DNA of 64,000 nt from Rutstroemia sp. NJR-2017a BVV2 (lineage: Eukaryota > Ascomycota > Leotiomycetes > Helotiales > Rutstroemiaceae), in the NCBI GenBank assembly GCA_002946415.1, contig NJPS01000048.1, forward strand, positions 434,001 to 498,000, in the 5' to 3' direction. Position 1 is the first letter of the stretch. Every line of letters starts with the position of its first letter. Shown here in pieces: positions 33,888 through 45,390 of the stretch. The notes beneath the pieces were generated by a model, which had not been told where the DNA came from, did not search any database, and saw only the letters and a program-made list of their open reading frames with translations. The position numbers and the translations under genes were made by a program.

Positions 33888-35793
33888 ATGACCAGCATTG
33901 ATGATCTATTCAAGGTGCGCAAATTCTACTCAATTGCTCTCTGGAACCTCGCTGACAATAATTCTAGAAACCAGCTTTGCCCGGAAATAAACGCAAGCTA
34001 GAACCTACTCGAGATCCCAGTGAGCACTCCCCGTTCCTCATCTCAAACCACCTCCTAACAAGTTTACAGACCAGATCTACAAATCCGCAAAACTTTCACC
34101 CGACAGCCATGTCAAAAGCAATGGCAATCAACCCGCAGTAGAAGATGATGACGATATGGAAGCCGGGCCTTCAGCTCCACCCGACGACGACGAGGATTAT
34201 GGACCAGATGTCCCAGACGACGACGAAGGACGGTTCTTCGGGGGCGGCATATCGAAAGATGAATCGGAGATATTAGACTACATGGACGGACAGGAAAGCG
34301 CAGAGATAGCGCCGGAAAAGATTGATTCGTCTTGGCTGCGGAAGATGGCACTTAATTTCGAGAAGAAGATTACGAAGAATGCGGAACTCCGCGCGAAATT
34401 CGAGAACGATCCTCAGAAATTTATGGGAAGCGAAGCAGATCTAGATGCGGATATTAAGGCATTGAGTATTCTATCCGAACATCCAGAACTATATGGCGAA
34501 TTCGCAAAGCTAGGATGTGTGGGCAGTTTAGTGGGATTGTTGGCGCATGAGAACACGGATATAGCGATTGATGCGGTGGAGATCATCAGCGAACTTACAG
34601 ACGAAGATGTGGAAGCGGAACAAGAACAATGGAATGAGATCGTGGATGCGATGATCGAGGCGGATCTACTGGATCTACTGGTTTCGAATTTTGCGCGGTT
34701 TGACGAGAAGAATGAGTCGGATCGCAGTGGGGTTTATCACGCTTTGGCTGTGCTGGAGAATCTGGCATCAAGGATATCACTAGCGGAAAAGATTGTTCAG
34801 GATACGGGAATACTGAAGTGGCTACTTGGTCGAATACAGAAGAAGGAGTCCCCGGTGGGCCAGAACAAACAATACTCAGCAGAAGTCATGGCGATTCTTC
34901 TTCAGTCCTCAGCTCTGAATCGAAGGAAACTATGCGACTTAGACGGAGTAGACATCCTACTCCAAATTCTCGCCGCCTATCGAAAACGCGATCCAGTAAA
35001 AGGAACCGAAGAAGAAGAATTCGTCGAGAACGTCTTCGACTCACTTACATGCTGTGTCGACGAAGCGATCGGCAAACAAAAGTTCATCGAGGCAGAAGGC
35101 GTCGAGCTCTGTTTGATTATGATCAAAGAAGGCAAAATGAGTAAATTCCGCGCCCTGCGCCTCTTAGACCATGCGTTAGGCGGCTACGCAGGAGGACGAG
35201 AAGTATGCGAGAAGCTAGTCGAAGCCGCGGGTCTGAAAGTAGTTTTCGGCACATTTATGAAAAAACTAGACGGCCAAACAGTCGAACATCTTCTAGGCAT
35301 CTTCTCTAGTCTCCTCCGCCTTCTCCCAGCGAACCAAGCACCGCGGATTCGCACCCTTGCAAAATTCGTAGAGAAGGACTACGAGAAGATAGGTAAGCTG
35401 GTGAAGTTGAGACGCGAATACGCGGCGAGGGTTAAGGTGGTGGATGCGCAGATTCGGGAGGAGCAGAAGGGGTTGGGGGCGCGGGAGAAGGAGGATGCGG
35501 CGGATGAGTGGTTGTCAAGGAGGTTGGATGCGGGGTTGTATTGTTTGCAGACGGTGGATGTGGTGTTGGCGTGGTTGGTGGCGGAGGATCAGGGCGCGGA
35601 GGGAAGGGTGAGGGCGTTGTTGGGGGAGAGGGATGAGGGGTTGGAGGTGTTAAGGGAGACGATCAAAGAACAGTTGGATACGATGGGGGGTGGGGATGGA
35701 GATGGAGATGCGGAGGCGCAGGGGGAGGAGGAGGAGAGTGAGGAGAAGATGGTGAGGGATATGTTGGGTACGTTGATACAGTTTTTGAACTAG
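33888..35793 (+). CDS. CTNNBL1: Beta-catenin-like protein 1 (CTNNBL1), spliceosome-associated ARM protein
   Basis: Armadillo-repeat protein of the CTNNBL1 family, which associates with the Prp19/CDC5L complex in the nucleus. Exons are 33888-33914, 33968-34019 and 34070-35793; 600 residues, all junctions in frame. The protein opens MTSIDDLFK|KPALPGNKRKL, an NLS-like basic start. An acidic stretch follows (EDDDDMEAG, PPDDDEDYGPDVPDDDEG), then the family block RFFGGGISKDESEILDYMD, WLRKMALNFEKKITKNAELR and the ARM repeats (LSILSEHPELYGEFAKLG, NTDIAIDAVEIISELTDEDV, YSAEVMAILLQSSALNRRKL). The conserved FRALRLLDHALGG precedes a C-terminal helical region ending MLGTLIQFLN. Length is close to the human protein (563). 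It stands alone, with no functional partner adjacent. Other ARM proteins lack the SKDESEILDY block, so the assignment is firm. Confidence 0.95.
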
Positions 35794-38700
35794 CTGGTTC
35801 TTGCTTGAAGCGGAAACAGTAGTTGTGGGATAGGATAGGAGAGATAGCATTTCTGTGTGTATTTACATAGCGTACCATAGCATCATATACCATATACACA
35901 ACAAACACAGAATCATAAACCAACCAACAAGTATTCCTTACCTCAACTTTCTCTACAATAACCCGAATCCCCTCACGCACAAACTACTGCGCAGACTCGA
36001 TCGACTTCAACAATATTGAAGTCCCCCCTTCTCCAAACCAGAGCCAGAGTTTGCACATAGAAGTAGCTCACTCTTCCTTTCCCCTTGTTTTCCCAGAGAA
36101 TATGCATACAGAATGGGATGGCGATGCAGCTCAAGCTACTTGCCCGCTTGCATATTCTCTCATAACATATTATCCTACTATAGAACAAATACCGCGTTTG
36201 ACGGCATGCATGCATGCACTTAGATAGGAAAGTAAACTACGAAGTACTGTAGAGATATATATAGATAGGTATGTAGAAAGAGTCGGCGATGTTACTTTTC
36301 TGTTCGGTTTGGTTCTAATTATAGAAAGGGACGGATGGATTCCGGAACCGGGACCGGGGGAAGGGGAGACTGGGGAAACTGGGGGGAGATGCCGGTGGGT
36401 GGGTGAATGGGTGAATGGGTGAGCGGTTTTGGGTGGATGGGTAGTTGGGTGGATGGATGATATGGATGCATTGCATTCCATAGATAGCGATAGCAGGGAG
36501 GGAGAAGAGTCTCTGGCCCCCGGGTATGTATTGTATGGTATGGCATATTGTTGCATGTTGGTTTTGTTCTGTCTCGGTTGAAAGGTGGTTGGATGTGTGG
36601 GATGTTGGGGAGGGAAATAAGCAGGGGGGAGGTAGGGGACAGGTAGTGGGTAGGTAGGCAGGAGATAGGAAGGCAGGGGATAGGAAGGCAGGGAATAGCT
36701 ATAGGAAGGTAGGGGACAAGGTAGGGAATAGCTATAGAAAGGTAGGGGACAGGTAGCCAGCGGGGTAGATAGGCAGGATCAGTTTGCCATGCGGGGCAGG
36801 ACATGGAAGGTAGCGCGACATGAGCCTCATTCCCAAAGGGGGACACCGCACTCTGATGGCTTAGATCCTGTACCGATTTCTGAAGCCATAGCTTTGTGTA
36901 TTGCCAGGCTAGTAGTATAGTATCTAGGCTTTTGGCTGCATAACACGAGGTGGGTCGAGATTTGATGTGTTGAGACTATACGGACGTCCTTCCAGTCTAA
37001 TTCTCATGCATGTATGGATGGCGGTGCGGACTTTTGCCAGTATCGTTGTTTGGTTCGTGGGTGGTCGAGCGGCATAGACGTACATAAATACGTTCGATGG
37101 CAATGATCAGGCTGGGCATCTATCAGTATCATATCATACTTACAACGAATCCATTATATCCATATCCCCGTCTATCACACACCACCTATCCACCAACAAA
37201 CGCAATGCAGCCCCGTCTCCTCTTCCCCATCTCCCTGCGATACGAACTGCAAATGCACAAGCACGATACTAATCCAAAGGCAAGGCAGATTTGATTTCAC
37301 CCGACCGACTGACTAGGTAACTCACGGAGTGCCATCGAACATGCGGGGCTGTAAGCTTGAGTAGATTATACGTCCCTGGTAAGTAGCTTATGCTATGTAA
37401 ATGCAATGTAGACAGATTGGTAGGTGGTAGCTAGGCGGGGTGAGATAAGATGCTCCATATAAGCCGGGCGTTGATGTAATGTACGAGGTGCAGTAAATGC
37501 ACTTACTTTGAGTCTGTCCTGTCAGGCTGTACAGCACTCCGCTGGCCAGTCAATGCAGATCAATAAGTAGACTACTTGCTTCGTCGGCGAGGTTGTAGGT
37601 GTATATCCGGTGTAAGGATAAGTAGAAATATCCGCGGATTTTCCCCAAGCCGCGGGAGATGAGAAAAATGATGAGGTGCGGTGAGGCTACGAAGTACTGT
37701 CAGCGGGAAATAAAATTCGTCTCCTCTACCAAAATCTGAGGTTGTGCGGCTCAAAAAGTGGGCACTGTCAGGGGCAGTGAGCCGAGTGATGGTAATTCGT
37801 CTAGCTTGCATGTACTTCGACACCTGCCTGTATCGAGCTCGTCCGATATTCCTGAAAAGGAAGAAGAGTTTGGCCCCCATTAAATACCCCACTTCATTCG
37901 CATACGAAGAGCTACTAAACCAAAATGGTCAAAAACTTGGGGCGAAGGAAGAAAGTAAGTGTGAGGCGCAGTGCATGATAGCCTTACGGTACTTGATGGT
38001 ATATCAGAGCGCAGCTATGTTGAGCCGAGCCGTGTAGGTCTGGCTACCGAGTATCGTGTAGATAAATACTCGAGCTGTAGAGCTAGATCTACGATCGATC
38101 GGGACACGCAATCGAGGCTCTCTTGGCTCGGTTTAGTGTTCGTATGATTCTGTTGTGTTGGTGTAAATGTTGGTGTAATACAAATTCATCGTTGTGTATC
38201 GATCGGTTGTTCATATTATGGTATGGCACATGGTAAAACAAGTACATAATTACCCCCGTGCCATGTCCAGTTGCATGCATGAACACTCTCACGCAGTCCG
38301 ATACACATACATCCATACTCCCATCCTAGAGATTGGTAATAATGACATAGAAACAGGCATATCATGCAAGCCCAGATCTTAAAATAAGGCAACAGCACTA
38401 CAATCTATTGCCTCGTTCCCCAGAGTAAGCAAGCACGCATGACACCCCTGACTATATGCCCCACAGATACACACAACCATACTTACCCAGCCCTCCCTCA
38501 CGTCGGCCAGATAATCGAGTGCGGTAGTATCGTGAGGCCCAAGATCCCCCTCTCGTCCACTACCCCGCCCTACTATTGTCTGCCTCATATGCAAGCCCGG
38601 GCGTATGAAAGCTAAATTAAACTCTGCGATCTCTGCAGAAAGTAGAAGTAGAAACTCTATCGCACGATCCTTCTGCACCGGAACTTCGCAACCTGCATAC

Positions 38701-38843
38701 AAGTACAGGTGACTATTGGTGCGGAAGCGGATAAACATACTATTGTATGATGCGAGGATATATTATGCATCGGACAACGCCATAAAACACGAAGTATGAA
38801 AATGATGTGATATGATATGATACGTATAAAGCCGCAACGCGGA
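35794..38843. other. 3-kb convergent intergenic region, low complexity
   Basis: No gene is supported between the CTNNBL1-like and F-box genes. Frames on the minus strand at 36170-36846 translate as proline/leucine/tyrosine repeats because of an underlying G-rich tandem region. The remainder (37000-38800) has only short frames. Confidence 0.5.
36348..36765. repeat. G-rich imperfect tandem repeat region
   Basis: Runs such as GGGTGGGTGAATGGGTGAA (from about 36396) and multiple GGTAGGGGACA, AGGCAGGG and ATAGGAAGG words. A ~29-nt block (GGGAATAGCTATAG plus GAAAGGTAGGGGACA) recurs at 36691 and 36724. There are many G-triplet runs on the plus strand, so G-quadruplex formation is plausible. Confidence 0.6.
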
Positions 38844-41104
38844 CTAAGCAGAAAAAAAAGACACCTCCGAACGGTCCAACCCAAAGTAGAATCCAAGGCC
38901 AATGTCGCGATACATAGCCTTCTCCTTCCAAATCCACCAGTGATGTTTTCTTTTGGACGAGCCCCGAGCGCCTGTTGCGGCAGATGTTGAATTAGAAACT
39001 GCGGGCATGTGGGAAAATTCATGTGCGTCAGCGGGCGACTCCGCCCTGCTTGAAGTTGTCTGTTTGCCCTTTCCCTTGCGGTCGATTCCGATGACCTTAT
39101 CTGCTGCTTGAGCATATGCACATGTTTTTCCTCCATTACCAGAAGCTCGTCCGTCGATATGGGGACCTTCGCCCACACCTTTTCTCCTCATACCACCCCA
39201 TCTCTTCAGGCCGGCCAATTTGATGGCTGGATCGAAGCTGATCAGTATAATGGCTTGAGGTTTGCCCAACCCTCCAGTCATGTACACTAGACTTCTTTCA
39301 TCTGCTGTCCCTTCAACATTGCCAAGGTGGGTAGGTGGATTCAATAGTCTGTACAGTTCATCCAAGCCCTCGTCCGGCACTTCTGGATCTTGCTCCGGGG
39401 GCCAAAAGGTGACGTCTGACTGCCTGTACATGAGGCTTAAGGCAGTATCGAGGTCTTGTGGAGGGGAACATTGGAGACCGGCTTTCGAAGGGTGATCAGA
39501 CGGATAAACAAGGGGTGGGCCGAGTTTTCGGGATCCAGCCCGAAGTCGTAGACGTTGTTTGCCTTCCCAATCCGATGGTAGAGGATCGTCCACGATATCT
39601 AGATACGTGGATGAAGATGTGTCGTAGTGCCGTAAGCGAGATTTGGTGAGGGTAAATGTTCGATTCGAAGAACCATCATTGCCGGGATGGGTGTACTGCG
39701 GAAGTCTGAGAGGTGCTAGCATATGATTCGGCTTGTCATCTTTCCTCAGGAGACGCGTGAGTGGATCGTCTGGAAGGCCAGTAAGATCATGAGCGTAGTT
39801 GAATTCGCTGTAATCTGTCAGAGGTGTACGCTGGTCACTCATTGAAGACGATCCAGACTGGAAACTCGGGGAGGCAGAAGTTCCAACCGTGGTGGAAAAA
39901 GCCGAGATATCAGCAGAGAAGTCCAATCCGTCGCCCGGCTCATGAAAGAGTTCTGGGAAAACAATAGGAGTTGTGTAATACGTTCTCTGGCTTCTGCTCG
40001 AACCATGATACCACTCTTTGCGAGACTCCACTATCCTCAGCACACCAGAACTTTCGTCTTTGTCCAGTCGGAGATTCGTCCATCTGTCATCAATGGGACC
40101 TTCTTGATGCTGCCGCCGCCACATACTTCTATCATCTGTCCTCTCCAAAAGTTCGATACAAGGAGATGCTAGAGGAAACCGAACACAGTGATAGAAGGAA
40201 GTCCAGTCTATCTCTTCGACTTCGAAGGAAGTCTGGTTTGAAAGTGCGTAAAAATATCCATCATGGATTTCAAAACATATCGTCGAGCCGATTTCTGATC
40301 CTACCATGTCTGGAAGATGTACTTTCTTGTCAAACCATTGCCGTGATTCAAAGCTGTAACCATTAATAGCCCATTTCTTGTAGCCATCCGTGCCAAGTTC
40401 CGAGTGTGTTCCATAGAAGAGAAATTGACCATTGTGACGAACGAATATTTTGGCCGTGGACTCCAATTCCTTGACTACAATAACCTCCGCACGTTCAAGG
40501 CAAAAGGCAATAAGCCATGCATTTGCGTCCAGACCGGTCGTTTTGTAGAGACAGGATACTATCTTATCAGAGTAGTACAAGACTTCGAAGAACCCGCTAG
40601 TATTACACGCGACTTCTTCTGTAGCATGATTTACAATGGCCGGAATGCTAACAATAAACTCGTCTTGCGCAGAATTATTGATGTCCAAGATCCGTAATCG
40701 GTCATCCAATGTGTAACACAAGACACCGTTGCAATAAAAATACGTATCCCCAAAGCCAACGGTAGCTAGCGAGTAAGGCGAGGCGGTGGCGAAAGCAGCT
40801 CGTCGCTTGGCAGCTCGTCGCAGCGCTGACGCACTCCGCCCGGTGACATCCTTCGTGGATAAGGCTTCGGTGCTGAAGGGTAATTTCGTCTATTGAATAC
40901 GTGTCAGCCACTTCTTGGTGAGATGCTGAGGCGATGATGACCAAGCAGATGGCTTACTTGTATAATATACTTGCAGATACTTTCTTCAGTAAGTAGGAAT
41001 TTCAGTGCTTGACAAGTCTGGCCTAAATTGAAGACATCTTCAAAATCGATGTTTGCTATAATGTTGGATAAAACTTCATAAGGAAGACTTATCAGACCAA
41101 ACAT
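38844..41104 (-). CDS. F-box protein with long beta-rich/disordered C-terminal region
   Basis: Probable substrate-recognition subunit of an SCF ubiquitin ligase. Exons (minus) are 40958-41104 and 38844-40889, with a 68-nt intron, phase 0 (730 residues). The N-terminus is a clear F-box: LISLPYEVLSNIIANIDFED, then VFNLGQTCQALKFLLTEESI. After the intron comes a region with repeated beta-like blocks, as in quinoprotein/propeller-type F-box proteins (GFGDTYFYCNGVLCYTLDD, LRILDINNSAQDEFIVSIPA, HNGQFLFYGTHSEL, WAINGYSFESRQWFDKK, FEIHDGYFYALSNQTSFEVE). The last ~250 residues are polar and likely disordered, ending in GFYFGLDRSEVSFFSA. The propeller is a reading of pattern, not a proven fold. Target unknown. 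Confidence 0.85.
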
Positions 41105-42675
41105 CAGATCTTCTCGCGACGAGGATGAGGGGGTCTATAGTAGTTAGGGTTAGTTGATGCAGTTGTGAACAAGAACGACATTGAGGACTTGCGAGTGAGG
41201 AATCCTAAAGGAGAAGAGGAGTAGAGTGGAATGGACGTTTTATCGATCGCTTTGAAGAGAGGTGGGACCAAAGAAGGAGACTGCGCCATCAAGACTTATA
41301 GAGCCTCCTGCGGCTCAAAGAGTCGAAGTGATACAAGGGAGTCGGCATTCAGGGCCTGCGCTTCATTAGGTACATGCAACTAAAGTCTACAGTAGTGCAT
41401 CCAAATGAATGTTGGCAGTGTTCAATGTTGTGGGTGCCATATGGAACTAGTCCCAAGTCCGTGGACAGAGCCTCATCTACTTTCGTACCAAGGAATGGTA
41501 TGTGCTAGATGGCCAGTTCCGTCATAGCCAAGATCCTGATTGGCCAATGCGGAAATCCAATAATTTGCTCAAAGCACCTGGACAAATGAGGCTCTGCGAA
41601 AGGTCTCTTGGGTTATAGGTTAGCATTCGATATAAAACAATCTGATTGACCTGTCACAAACGGCGTTAATTCGTCGCCCTGGCAAAGCGATTGCTGAGGC
41701 TCAATACTGTAGTTGTATCTGTAAATCCTGGGTTGCGCACATGTTCATGCACATTTTGCATGCCCATGCTGCAAACCACCGCCTCCAATTTTGCCTCGTG
41801 TTGCCTCGATTGAATGTGCCGGTCCGCATTGGCCCGTTGCTGTCCGATAGCATGACTGCATGACCCTTTCTGACATGACTAGTCGCGAGGTGTAGCAACC
41901 CCTGCGACCCTACAAATTATCAATGAGGCTGAAACAAAGGCCGCCACGAGATTAGCTACGAAGCATATGTGTATGTAACTTCGCGATGGCGTCTACTTCG
42001 TACAGACTGTGCCTAAGTGCGGCTGGAAAAAGCTCGAAAAAGCCGCAGTAGGGGGGTGAGCAAGCGGTGTAATTCATTCAGAGCCGCACGAATGACAGAT
42101 GTAAGATGACCCGAATTGACACCGCAAATTGACCGAAACCCACTTGAGGCAAACTCTGTTGTTATAAGATCAAGGGATGGGATATCTCGCGATCCTGAGA
42201 ATGGAAGAGGCTCAAAAGGAAGGCGTTTCCAGAGCGAACTCTTTTCTTCCAGTGTGGTCGGAGGGGTTACGGAGCAGGACCAGATTCCTTCCTCCACGCA
42301 AAGATGACTCTCTCTTTCGTGACGGAATCACTTTGGCTTCCGACACTCCGCATCAAAGGAGAACTCTGAATATGTTCGCGATAGTTATCCCCTATCCATT
42401 GGCGAGAGAATGGCAGGTCGGGAGATCTACACGAACACGAGTTTTCAAAACGGTTAGCGCAGATCGTTGATTGTTGGATTAGTTCATAACGCCAATGAGC
42501 ATACAATGACTCTTTCCTCCCACCTTTCGATGATGTATCATTTCTATTTCAATCAACGTCGCGCTCGAATTCTGGCTCCGTTAATTGTCAAATAGCACAG
42601 TTTGTCCCGGCATGTAGCTTATTGTACCACTTTCACTGCTATCACTGCTATCTATCACTTATCTCATCGTACGAC
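41105..42675. other. Divergent intergenic region (F-box / MFS)
   Basis: 1.57 kb between divergent starts. A minus-strand frame at 41104-41292 ends just at the F-box ATG and includes an intron-like 3' splice sequence, so it may be leader sequence. No other gene supported. Confidence 0.45.
41144..41153. promoter_or_regulatory. Telobox-like TTAGGGTTAG element
   Basis: TTAGGGTTAG on the plus strand, i.e. CTAACCCTAA on the gene strand, about 40 bp upstream of the F-box start. It matches the TTAGGG repeat bound by telobox proteins such as Tbf1. It also overlaps a CTAAC branch-site-like sequence before CTACTATAG, so it may simply be a 5' UTR intron end. Confidence 0.35.
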
Positions 42676-44208
42676 ATGGGGCATATCCGCAATTTTTTTT
42701 CCGGTACAAGGGTCGAGTCATCACCGCCACCCTACTTCCTCGAAGCACGATCCTCGAAGATCTTCATTCTGGCGACAATATGCATAGCTGTATTTAGCGA
42801 TATCTTCCTATACGGCATCATTGTGCCTGTGATACCGTTTGCGCTGTCCGCGCGCGCAGGTGTGCCCGAATCATCTGTGCAGAGTTGGGTTTCGGTGCTT
42901 CTCGCGGTCTATGGCGCAGCGCTGCTCGTTGGAAGTCCTCTCGCGGGATGGTACGCCGATAATTCGTCGTCACGGCGTTTGCCGTTGTTGATTGGTTTGC
43001 TTATGCTGGCTGGTTCGACGGTTATGTTGTGTCTGGCAAGATCAGTAGCACTGCTGGTTGTGGGACGAATACTACAAGGACTTAGTGCGGCTATTGTCTG
43101 GACGGTGGGACAGGCACTGCTTGTGGACACCGTTGGACAGGCAGAGATCGGGGAAACTTTGGGATACGTGAGCTTGAGTATGTCTTTGGGCATTCTCGTA
43201 GCACCGCTTCTAGGAGGCTTGATATACGAGAAGGCCGGATATTACTCCGTGTTCTACATGGCTTTTGGAACGCTGGCCCTGGACATTGTACTGCGGTTGG
43301 TTCTGATAGAAAAGAAAATTGCTCGACAATGGCTCGACGATGACGTCACAGAATCTGAGACTGTGGCAGCGGATGCGATGCCTAGTCAGGAGCAAAATAC
43401 TGCGAGTACGGCAGAGAAGAAACCCGAACAAGGTGAGCCGGCGCCAGATGCTGCAACGGTGATAGATACACCCGTCACACCGGTCAAGCAAACCAAATGG
43501 CCACCACTCTTCACACTTCTTAAGTCCAAGCGTCTGGTCGCTGCACTCTGGGGATGCGTAGTTCAAGCGTCACTTATGACAGCATTTGACAGTGTGATTC
43601 CGCTTTTTGTAGAAGAAACCTTTGGCTGGGATTCGATAGGTGCAGGCTTGACCTTCCTTGCTATCATGGTGCCTAGCTTTGCTTCACCGGCTGTTGGGTG
43701 GTTCTCTGACCGGTTCGGTCCACGCTGGCTATGCGTAACTGGATTCATCTTCGCTATTCCATTTTGGGTGCTCTTGCGTCTCGTCACTCATAATACTCTG
43801 GGACAGAAAGTTCTGCTCATGGCCTTGCTAGCACTTATAGGTATCTCCTTGACATTGGTCATGCCTCCATTGATGGCGGAGATTACTTATATTGTAGAGG
43901 CCAAAGAGAAGCAGAGCCCTGGACGCTTTGGAAAGAATGGGGCCTATGCTCAAGCTTACGCATTATTCATTATGGCTTTTGCAGCTGGTACCCTTATCGG
44001 GCCCGTCTGGTCAGGATATGTAAGGGATTCTGCTGGTTGGGGAACAATGTCCTGGTCCCTAGGCTTGTTTAGTTTAACTGGGGCAATCCCATGTTTAATA
44101 TACACAGGTGGACTAATTACAGAAACAAACGCCAAGACAGCTGAGGAGCGTGCCATCAACGCTCCTATGGCGGCGGACCCGAGAAGAGTCGAGACGAGCG
44201 AGGTGTAA
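42676..44208 (+). CDS. MFS drug/amine efflux-like transporter (DHA1 type)
   Basis: Single-exon major facilitator with 12 predicted helices, 510 residues. Helix 1 is FILATICIAVFSDIFLYGII followed by VPVIPFALSARAGV. Next come SWVSVLLAVYGAALLVGSPL with loop GWYADNSSSRRLPLL (motif A variant), LLVVGRILQGLSAAIVWTVG (motif B-like, with R) and ETLGYVSLSMSLGILVAPLLGG (motif C-like, drug:H+ antiporter trait). The central cytoplasmic loop (about 224-290) is charged and Ala/Pro-rich. The second half starts at LVAALWGCVVQASLMTAFDS and includes GWFSDRFGPRWLCV. The pattern resembles vesicular-amine/tetracycline-like fungal transporters; cargo is unknown. The start is the first ATG, MGHIRNFF; there is an in-frame TTG earlier but no ATG. 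Confidence 0.88.
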   Translation: MGHIRNFFSGTRVESSPPPYFLEARSSKIFILATICIAVFSDIFLYGIIVPVIPFALSARAGVPESSVQSWVSVLLAVYGAALLVGSPLAGWYADNSSSRRLPLLIGLLMLAGSTVMLCLARSVALLVVGRILQGLSAAIVWTVGQALLVDTVGQAEIGETLGYVSLSMSLGILVAPLLGGLIYEKAGYYSVFYMAFGTLALDIVLRLVLIEKKIARQWLDDDVTESETVAADAMPSQEQNTASTAEKKPEQGEPAPDAATVIDTPVTPVKQTKWPPLFTLLKSKRLVAALWGCVVQASLMTAFDSVIPLFVEETFGWDSIGAGLTFLAIMVPSFASPAVGWFSDRFGPRWLCVTGFIFAIPFWVLLRLVTHNTLGQKVLLMALLALIGISLTLVMPPLMAEITYIVEAKEKQSPGRFGKNGAYAQAYALFIMAFAAGTLIGPVWSGYVRDSAGWGTMSWSLGLFSLTGAIPCLIYTGGLITETNAKTAEERAINAPMAADPRRVETSEV

Positions 44209-45390
44209 TCATATATACGCATATATAGATGTTTATGTAGATGTAACATATCGTGGAGAATCATGGACATCTCATAGAATGAGGGCATTCGGAAGTAGTC
44301 CGATTCCGCCGGAAGCTCAGAGGGCATATTGCATGGCTTTAGACCCTTCTGGACTGATCATTATTTCTGATTATTGCCACTTTCTTGAGGATATAAACCC
44401 TCTCTTTTTCTCTGTATCATAGTTCTTCAGATGGATCAAAAAATGCATTCTCAGCTCAGAATCTCACACATATCGAGCCGCAAGATTAGATTTGCATAGC
44501 ATATATTGTTCATAGATCCTTTATGACTATCAACCCTTTTAGTTCCAATCATGCCAGGAAGCAACGTGAACATCTACTTCGATAAAGGACCTTGTTAGAA
44601 GCTCCAATCCACCATCCCCCCTCCACTTTCACGCCCCCCATCCCCCCATCATCACCCCCAACAGCCCTCCCATCCCCATCTCAACCACGCAAAAACCCGG
44701 AACAACTACCCGAAACACCAAAGAAACGTGCAAAATCCTTCTTTCCTCCGCAAACATCCCTCTGCCCCCTCTACACCCCATTAACTCCCACAAATATCCA
44801 CATTTACACACAGCGTTTGAACCCCCAGACACGACACAAAAGCTACGAATTTCTCCTCTTCGCGCGCTAGATGCGTTGGATCGGGTCATTGAAGGAGTGA
44901 GTAGCAGAGAGAGAGAAGAGGGATGGTTGCGAAGATAGGTGCACTCCATGGAGTAGTATTGCTTATTGGGTAACAGCGGAAGCCGTATTGGGAATTGGTT
45001 CAACTTCGATGGCGTGGAATTTACAAATATACCGCGCAACACCTCTTCCACTTGGCTGTCCCGGAGCCTGGTGGACAACTTACAGATAGACAGTGAATCA
45101 TTGAGTGAGCTGCATCCGTCTCCGAGAGCAAAGTTGCGAATAGGATAGGCCTAAGTGCGCAAATCCTGTATCGCACAGGAAGTCCAATTCAGGATAAGTC
45201 CAATGTACACTTATAACATGCGAGGTAAACTCTCATTCACAGATTTTGACATATTTTTCCTTCAACCTAAACGCCCCTCTCTCGCCGCACCATCTACAGC
45301 GCATTGCTGCAATTTTCCATACAAAAGACGGGCATTTCCATATATATACCTCATAACCAGCCACTTTATAACACCATCCACTCAACTCAA
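44209..45390. other. Convergent spacer
   Basis: 1.2 kb between the MFS and VPS23 stop codons. An open frame on the minus strand (44629-45078) overlaps a C-rich tract. It lacks a domain and I do not call it a gene. Confidence 0.45.

Noticed and set aside
36170..36846. Overlapping proline-rich minus-strand frames of 128 and 175 codons
   Set aside because: They are produced by the G-rich tandem repeat on the opposite strand; periodic amino-acid content (YLP/SLP repeats) follows the DNA repeat.
37061..37081. D-arm-like GGTCGAGCGGCA, suggesting a tRNA-Ser/Leu start
   Set aside because: The downstream sequence has no anticodon stem or T-loop at the required spacing.
44629..45078. 149-codon minus-strand frame
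   Set aside because: Its glycine-rich C-terminal half is the translation of a C-rich tract (44610-44660); no family features.
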